Assembly (NCBI GenBank): GCA_035771165.1
Contig: JAWNZC010000344.1
Location: 795,001-859,000 of the forward strand
Direction of reading: 5' to 3'
DNA length: 64,000 nucleotides
From: Paragorgia papillata
Lineage: Eukaryota > Cnidaria > Anthozoa > Scleralcyonacea > Coralliidae
The first letter of the stretch is position 1; each line of letters opens with the position of its first letter. The notes beneath the pieces are model-generated. The model worked only from the letters and a program-made list of their open reading frames with translations. It ran no database searches and was not told where the DNA came from. The translations under genes were made by a program, and so were the position numbers. Shown one piece after another: positions 57,618 through 64,000 of this stretch.

Positions 57618-60600
57618 GATTAAAGCGCATGAAATTCTGTATAACAAATCGTATAGAATAGAGGCTGAGAAATTTGTGTTTATATCTGATGTAATATGAT
57701 ATATACAACATAACCTCCGTCAGTCGTATTAATAACGCCGCGCCGCAATTTGTTTAAAGCTTGCCTGCGTCGTTCATGGGTCTATGCCACTCTGGGGACT
57801 TATACTAGATTAAAGAGCATGAAATTCTGTATAACATATGTAAATTAAAAAAAATCGTATAGAATAGCGGCTGAGAAATTTGTGTTTATATCTGATGTGA
57901 TAAGAAATATACGACATAATTCCCGGTCAGTCGTTTTAATGACGCCGCGGCGCAATTTGTTTAAAGCTTCCCTGCGTCGTTCATGGGTCTATGCCACTCT
58001 GGGGACTTATACTAAATTAAAGAGCATGAAATTCTGTATAACATATGTAAATTAAAAAAAATCGTATAAAATAGCGGATGAGAAATTTGTACTTTTTCTG
58101 ACGAAATCTGAAATATACAACATAACATCCGTCAGTCGTATTAATAACGCCGCGCCGCAATTTGTTTAAAGGTTGCCTGCGTCGTTCATGGGTCTATGCC
58201 ACTCTGGTGACTTATACTAGATTAAAGAGCATGAAATTCTGTATAACATATGTAAATAAAAAAAAATCGTATAGAATAGCGGATGAGAAATTTGTACTTT
58301 TTCTGAGGAAATCTGAAATATACAACATAACATCCGTCAGTCGTATTAATAACGCCGCGCCGCAATTTGTTTAAAGGTTGCCTGCGTCGTTCATGGGTCT
58401 ATGCCACTCTGGGGACTTATACTAGATTAAAGAGCATGAAATTCTGTATAACATATCTAAATTTAAAAAAATCGTATAGAATAGCGCCTGAGAAAATTGT
58501 ACCTTTTCTGAAGAAATCTGAAACATACAGCATGCATAACCGCCGTCAGTCGTTTTAATGCGCCGCGGCGCAATTTGTTTAAAGCTTGCTTGCCTGCGTC
58601 GTTCATGGGTCTATGCCACTCTGGGGACTTATACTAGATTAAAGAGCATGAAATTCTGTATAACATATGTAAATTTAAAAAAATCGTATAGAATAGCGGC
58701 TGAGAAATTTGTGTTTATATCTGATGTAATAAGAAATATACAACATAATTCCCGGTCAGTCGTTTTAATGACGCCGTGGCGCAATTTGTTTAAAGCTTCC
58801 CTGCGTCGTTCATGGGTCTATGCCACTCTGGTGACTTATACTAGATTAAAGAGCATGAAATTCTGTATAACATATGTAAATAAAAAAAAATCGTATAGAA
58901 TAGCGGATGAGAAATTTGTACTTTTTCTGAGGAAATCTGAAATATACAACATAACATCCGTCAGTCGTATTAATAACGCCGCGCCGCAATTTGTTTAAAG
59001 GTTGCCTGCGTCGTTCATGGGTCTATGCCACTCTGGGGACTTATACTAGATTAAAGAGCATGAAATTCTGTATAACATATCTAAATTTAAAAAAATCGTA
59101 TAGAATAGCGCCTGAGAAAATTGTACCTTTTCTGAAGAAATCTGAAACATACAGCATGCATAACCGCCGTCAGTCGTTTTAATGCGCCGCGGCGCAATTT
59201 GTTTAAAGCTTGCTTGCCTGCGTCGTTCATGGGTCTATGCCACTCTGGGGACTTATACTAGATTAAAGAGCATGAAATTCTGTATAACATATGTAAATTT
59301 AAAAAAATCGTATAGAATAGCGGCTGAGAAATTTGTGTTTATATCTGATGTAATAAGAAATATACAACATAATTCCCGGTCAGTCGTTTTAATGACGCCG
59401 TGGCGCAATTTGTTTAAAGCTTCCCTGCGTCGTTCATGGGTCTATGCCACTCTGGTGACTTATACTAGATTAAAGAGCATGAAATTCTGTATAACATATG
59501 TAAATAAAAAAAAATCGTATAGAATAGCGGATGAGAAATTTGTACTTTTTCTGAGGAAATCTGAAATATACAACATAACATCCGTCAGTCGTATTAATAA
59601 CGCCGCGCCGCAATTTGTTTAAAGGTTGCCTGCATCGTTCATGGGTCTATGCCACTCTGGGGACTTATACTAGATTAAAGAGCATGAAATTCTGTATAAC
59701 ATATATAAATTTTAAAAAATCGTATAGAATAGCGCCTGAGAAAATTGTACCTTTTCTGAAGAAATCTGAAACATACAGCATGCATAACCGCCGTCAGTCG
59801 TTTTAATGCGCCGCGGCGCAATTTGTTTAAAGCTTGCTTGCCTGCCTGCGTCGTTCATGGGTCTATGCCACTCTGGGGACTTATACTAGATTAAAGAGCA
59901 TGAAATTCTGTATAACATATGTAAATTAAAAAAAATCGTATAGAATAGCGCCTGAGAAATTTGTGTTTATATCTGATGTAATAAGAAATATACAACATAA
60001 TTCCCGGTCAGTTGTTTTAATGACTCCGCGGCGCAATTTGTTTAAAGCTTGCCTGCGTCGTTCATGGGTCTATGCCACTCTGGCGACTTATACTAGATTA
60101 AAGAGCTTGAAATTCTGTATAACATATGTAAATTAAAAAAAATCGTATAGGATAGCGCCTGAGAAAATTGTACCTTTTCTGAAGAAATCTGAAACATACA
60201 GCATGCATAACCGCCGTCAGTCGTTTTAATGCGCCGCGGCGCAATTTGTTTAAAGCTTGCTTGCCTGCGTCGTTCATGGGTCTATGCCACTCTGGGGACT
60301 TATACTAAATTAAAGAGCATGAAATTCTGTATAACATATGTAAATTAAAAAAAATCGTATAGAATAGCGGCTGAGAGATTTGTGTTTATATCTGATATAA
60401 TAAGAAATATACAACATAATCCCCGTCAGTCGTATTAATGACGCCGCGCCGCAATTTGTTTAAAGCTTGCCTGCGTCGTTCATGGGTCTATGCCACTCCG
60501 GTGACTTATACTAGATTAAAGAGCATGAAATTCTGTATAACATATGTAAATTAAAAAAAATCGTATAGAATAGCGGCTGAGAAATTTGTACTTTTTCTGA

Positions 60601-61230
60601 GGAAATCTGAAATATACAACATAACATCCGTCAGTCGTATTAATGACGCCGCGGCGCTATTTGTTTAAAGCTTGCCTGCGTCGTTCATGGGTCTATGCCA
60701 CTCTGGTGACTTATACTAGATTAAAGAGCATGAAATTCTGTATAACATATGTAAATTAAAAAAAATCGTATAGAATTGCGGCTGATAAATTTGTGTTTAT
60801 ATCTGATGTAATATGATATATACAACATAACATCCGTGAGTCGTTTTAATGACGCCGCGGCGCAATTTGTTTAAAGCTTGCCTGCGTCGTTCATGGGTCT
60901 ATGCCACTCTGGGGACTTATACTGGATTAAAGAGCATGAAATTCTGTACAACATATGCAAATTTAAAAAAAATCGTATAGAATAGCGCCTGAGATAATTG
61001 TGTTTATATCTGAGGTAATCTGAAATATGCAACGAACTCCCGTCAGTGGTATTAATAACGCCGCGCCGCAATTTGTTTAACGCTCGCCTGCGTTTTTCAT
61101 GGGTCTGTGCCACTCTGGAGACTTATACCAGATTAAAGAGCATGAAATTCTGTACAACATATGTAAATTTGAAGAAATCCTATAGTATAGCGCCTGAGAA
61201 AATTGTGTTTTTGTATGATATTCTGCAATA
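57618..61230 (+). repeat. Right satellite array, about 17 copies, inverted relative to the left array
   Basis: Same monomer as 28215-34330 but in reverse orientation (GTTTAAAGCTTGCC, GCGTCGTTCATGGGTCTATG). A 624-base three-monomer higher-order unit repeats at 58367, 58991 and 59615. Lengths are about 205-208 per monomer. Confidence 0.95.
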
Positions 61231-61355
61231 GCGACCACCTGATGAATATGGAGATAACTTCGCAATAACTGCGATAATTGAATCGACGGCTGAATCGAAG
61301 GCCGAATCGAAGGCTGTGAGTCGAAGGCTGAATGTGGTGCATACTTCACAGTGGT
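61231..61355 (-). repeat. Right terminal inverted repeat, outer unique part
   Basis: The inverse of 28086-28214, including the 12 bp repeats (61280-61333). It ends GCATACTTCACAGTGGT at 61355. Confidence 0.92.
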
Positions 61356-61363
61356 TCTAACTT
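61356..61363. other. Right target-site duplication TCTAACTT
   Basis: Identical to 28078-28085. It is followed by TACTATATTTCGATT, the rest of the PLE tail. Confidence 0.9.
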
Positions 61364-61440
61364 TACTATATTTCGATTATATATATATATTATTTAAATG
61401 AAATATTTTCTAATTTATACATAGTGTACCAAACTTACTA

Positions 61441-61562
61441 ATGTTGATTTGCATGCTGTCTGTGGCACATTTAGTAGAAAACAAAGTATCATGGAAAAAG
61501 AAAATGACTAAGGCTGATAGAAAAAGTTGGAATGAAAAACAGAAGGCCACATATCTTTCAAA
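61441..61562 (+). CDS. Possible exon, unrecognised
   Basis: MLICMLSVAHLVENKVSWKK and a basic tail run to a consensus donor, TCAAA|GTAAGT (GT at 61563). It lies 80 bases outside the giant element. No family is recognised. Confidence 0.33.
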
Positions 61563-63561
61563 GTAAGTATGTGCTTCTTACCGTAATTGGGCCAACAAAA
61601 AAGCTTTGTAGTTGTGTTTTGTTGTCAAGTTTTCTTTCTCCACCTGGTTTTAGCAACAAGCTCTATTTATAGTTGTTGACGAATTATAGTTGTAGTCTAA
61701 AAATATTCATGATTGTCTCTAAAGATATGTGTACAGACTGCCATGCAAAACTTTAAATATTTAGTAACTAACTTTGTGCTTTTGTAATTTTTTTATTCCT
61801 TTGCAAAAAATATGTTTAGTTTTATAATCTAATTAAGCCATTGCTGCTGCATGTTTCATGCCAGACATTTTTTAGCAGAGCTAAGGAAAATTGTGGTTGG
61901 CCTTAGGCCGAAGTAAAATGTAGGTGCCTGCTAAGAGAGATTGACAACATGGGACACAGTAGGGAGTATAGCATATAGTGATAATGCTATTTTGTCTCTA
62001 TTATATTATTATAATTAATAATTGGATTTTATAACTACATGTATTTTTATAGCACCAAGTGAACTAGTAAATTAGTTTAAGAGTTCAAAATATAACAAAA
62101 TAATAACACTGATTCGGTTCATTAAAATCCTTCTGGTCCGGCCTGATAGTCATCCACTACCAGTGACGGATCATTTTGATTTGTTGTGAACCTGCGAGGT
62201 TTTGACCAAAATTACCCCCTAGGGCTTAAAATGATCCTGAATGATCCCTTTTTAAAATGAGACCTTTATAACGATATGCCATGAAGTATTACCCGAGCTC
62301 TGACCTGAATGCCGGGCTGTTAAAATCCCGTGAGCATCGTGGCATATCGACAAGAAGAAAATGGCTTTTATTTGTCAATATATAAGCGAAACCAACGAAA
62401 ATTTAGGCTCTAACAACTCCGAAAGTAAGTATAAGCATTTGTTTGTTGTAATTATTTCGTAGATTAGCAATAATTTGGTAAAATTTGACGAAAACCATCT
62501 CGGCCGAGCAGGCAAATATCGAACAAAATTTGCCGAGAGTTGTCGGCGAGTTGTCGCCGTTGTAATGGCAATAAGAGTTTACTATCACTCAAAATAACTT
62601 AAAAATCTGAATAGCTGACTTAAAAACGATCTTACCGATGTATTATGGGCGTATGTTCTTGTATAATTCTGTTTTAATTTGTAAATTTCAAAATAAGTTA
62701 TATGATCGCGCGCGGGCGCACCATGGGGGTCACAATGGGGGGGGGGGGGGTGTCTCAATGGAAAATCATAAAAAATCAATATAATATTTGCTTTTTAATG
62801 TATTGCTTTAATTTTTTCAATTTGAATTTGTGAAATGCTGCTTTGGTGGTAAAGTCATTTTCTGGTTAAATATTTAACATTTTTTGGATTATAATAATAT
62901 TAGTAATAATAGTAATTAGCATAAATTAGCATAAGTTGCAAAATGGGTTGTCTGACAAGACCCGAAAACCCAAAATTTGAATAGTAGAGGTAAAAACGAT
63001 TCAAATGATATATTGTGGTATTATTTTTGTGTTATTCTGTACATGTACATGTACATGCAAGTGATCAACACAATCTCCTGATAATTATAAATGTCATGCT
63101 ATTAGTTTGTAATAATATTACTTTAATGAGGATCCAAAATGCAGAACCTAATTGCTCTACCACAAGAAATATGCTTATGACACATATATAGCTAATATAT
63201 AGCTATGTATATAAGGGCTAAATCACAGTGGGGGTGCTGGGTTAAAGACAGGTGTTTAAAAATACCTTAGACTTGCCTAAATATGCCGTACAGTCACATG
63301 CCGTGCTTAAATGAGGGGTAAATTAACATGTTGCTAATTTTAATTGTAGTGGGCCAGTTACTCATCTATCACTGTATTTTATTTTTTTTTCTGTATTTTT
63401 TTTTCAGGTTGGTCTTCACATGGGATTCATGTCCTGTTGACCATACCTTCAACCATGATCAAGTCTTGCATCGTTTTTATTTTTAACTTGTATTAATTCT
63501 TTCGCACACTTGTATGGTTGTAAAGTTAATAAATAAAGTATATATACTGTATCGAATAGTA
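61563..63561. other. Intron-like sequence
   Basis: No gene is seen. A poly-G run sits at about 62737-62750. Confidence 0.35.
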
Positions 63562-63706
63562 ATGCTCAACAAGGAGGCATCGTCATTGTGGCCAGGGAAT
63601 GAGAAAATCCACATCAAGGGCAACACTGGCAATCTTCTAAAGATGGAAGAGTTCTTAGTCCAGAAGGTTCCAGAAAGTACGATATCTGAGATTGGATTTG
63701 GTAGAG
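63562..63706 (+). CDS. Possible internal exon, unrecognised
   Basis: An open frame starts MLNKEASSLWPGNEKIHIKG and ends at GGTAGAG|GTGAGT (GT at 63707). Its composition is coding-like. It could belong with the exon at 61441, but the join is not shown. Confidence 0.35.
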
Positions 63707-63739
63707 GTGAGTGATGTATACAATAAATATTTAATTCTT

Positions 63740-63752
63740 ATAATAATAATAA

Positions 63753-63783
<31 letters not shown>

Positions 63784-63791
63784 AATAATAA
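63740..63791. repeat. (AAT)n microsatellite
   Basis: About 17 trinucleotide units with one interruption. Confidence 0.95.
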
Positions 63792-64000
63792 TTTATTGAC
63801 AGATCAACAAAGTAGCTAGTGCCTCCAGTTAATTATAACATATAATAGTACATTACGAATTTTAACTACATGTACATGTAGGAATAACTATAAACATTAT
63901 GAAAGGCAATAACTGCCAATAAGAATTACTGTAGATAGATAAAAGATATTTATACTGTATATATTACTGATAAAATCCATTTATGGATATTATTGCTTAC

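Larger units (their letters stand above)
28086..61355. mobile_element. Giant DNA transposon (33,270 bp) with satellite terminal inverted repeats
   Basis: Both ends read ACCACTGTGAAGTATG inward and match for about 125 bases of non-satellite sequence, then merge into oppositely oriented arrays of the same ~205 bp satellite. A perfect 8 bp direct duplication flanks the unit. The interrupted PLE tail continues on the far side, so the borders are fixed to the base. Inside are a transposase-protease gene (38313-52146), a CCHC/RGG gene (35179-37338), a micro-gene (37715-38048) and nested elements. Long satellite-bearing inverted ends recall Foldback, Galileo and FARE-type elements. An 8 bp duplication is usual for hAT, P and Zisupton/KDZ groups and near that of MULEs. 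The superfamily is unassigned. Confidence 0.93.

Noticed and set aside
28086..61355. Large genomic inversion or misassembled palindrome instead of a transposon
   Set aside because: The 8 bp duplication, the unique outer 125 bases at both ends and the PLE tail continuing across the gap fit insertion. An inversion would not produce them.

Overview
The window is metazoan nuclear DNA: AT-rich, with spliced genes, many microsatellites and foldback repeats, four or five GIY-YIG retroelement tails, a Crypton and several DDE transposon relics. The mix of families suggests an invertebrate, most likely a cnidarian. This is an inference from family composition; no species marker is present.

Layout. 1-5.7 kb holds two Penelope-like retroelements (PLEs), each in head-to-head inverted pieces. 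5.7-8.6 kb is a CpG-rich promoter-like segment, intron-like DNA with a ~418 bp tandem repeat, and small foldback elements. 8.7-11.9 kb is a broken DDE transposase gene. 12-17 kb is mostly unassigned with one HTH ORF and one possible host exon. 17.3-22.3 kb is an AT-rich cluster of unrecognised intronless ORFs, split by a dead Crypton tyrosine recombinase. 22.7-28.1 kb holds more GIY-YIG element tails and a transposase fragment.

The main discovery is at 28086-61355: one 33,270 bp mobile element. It begins ACCACTGTGAAGTATG and ends in the exact inverse. It is flanked by a perfect 8 bp duplication TCTAACTT (28078-28085 and 61356-61363). It sits in the 3' tail of a PLE whose two halves lie on either side of it. 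Its terminal inverted repeats are two arrays of the same ~205 bp satellite in opposite orientation, about 6.1 kb on the left and 3.6 kb on the right.

The interior carries a multi-exon plus-strand gene (38313-52146). It encodes acidic repeats, a PHD finger, a DDE transposase core, an HMG box, a ubiquitin-specific protease, a Ulp1/SUMO-type protease and an immunoglobulin-like domain. Divergent to it are a spliced 39-residue micro-gene and a spliced gene for a CCHC-knuckle/RGG protein. Together these look like a transposase-protease system with an accessory nucleic-acid binder. The interior is also peppered with foldback elements and one nested transposon. The plus-strand gene carries two -1 frame changes, so this copy may be inactive, frameshifted by design, or affected by sequencing error.

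The right flank (61.4-64 kb) has two possible host exons and otherwise unassigned DNA.
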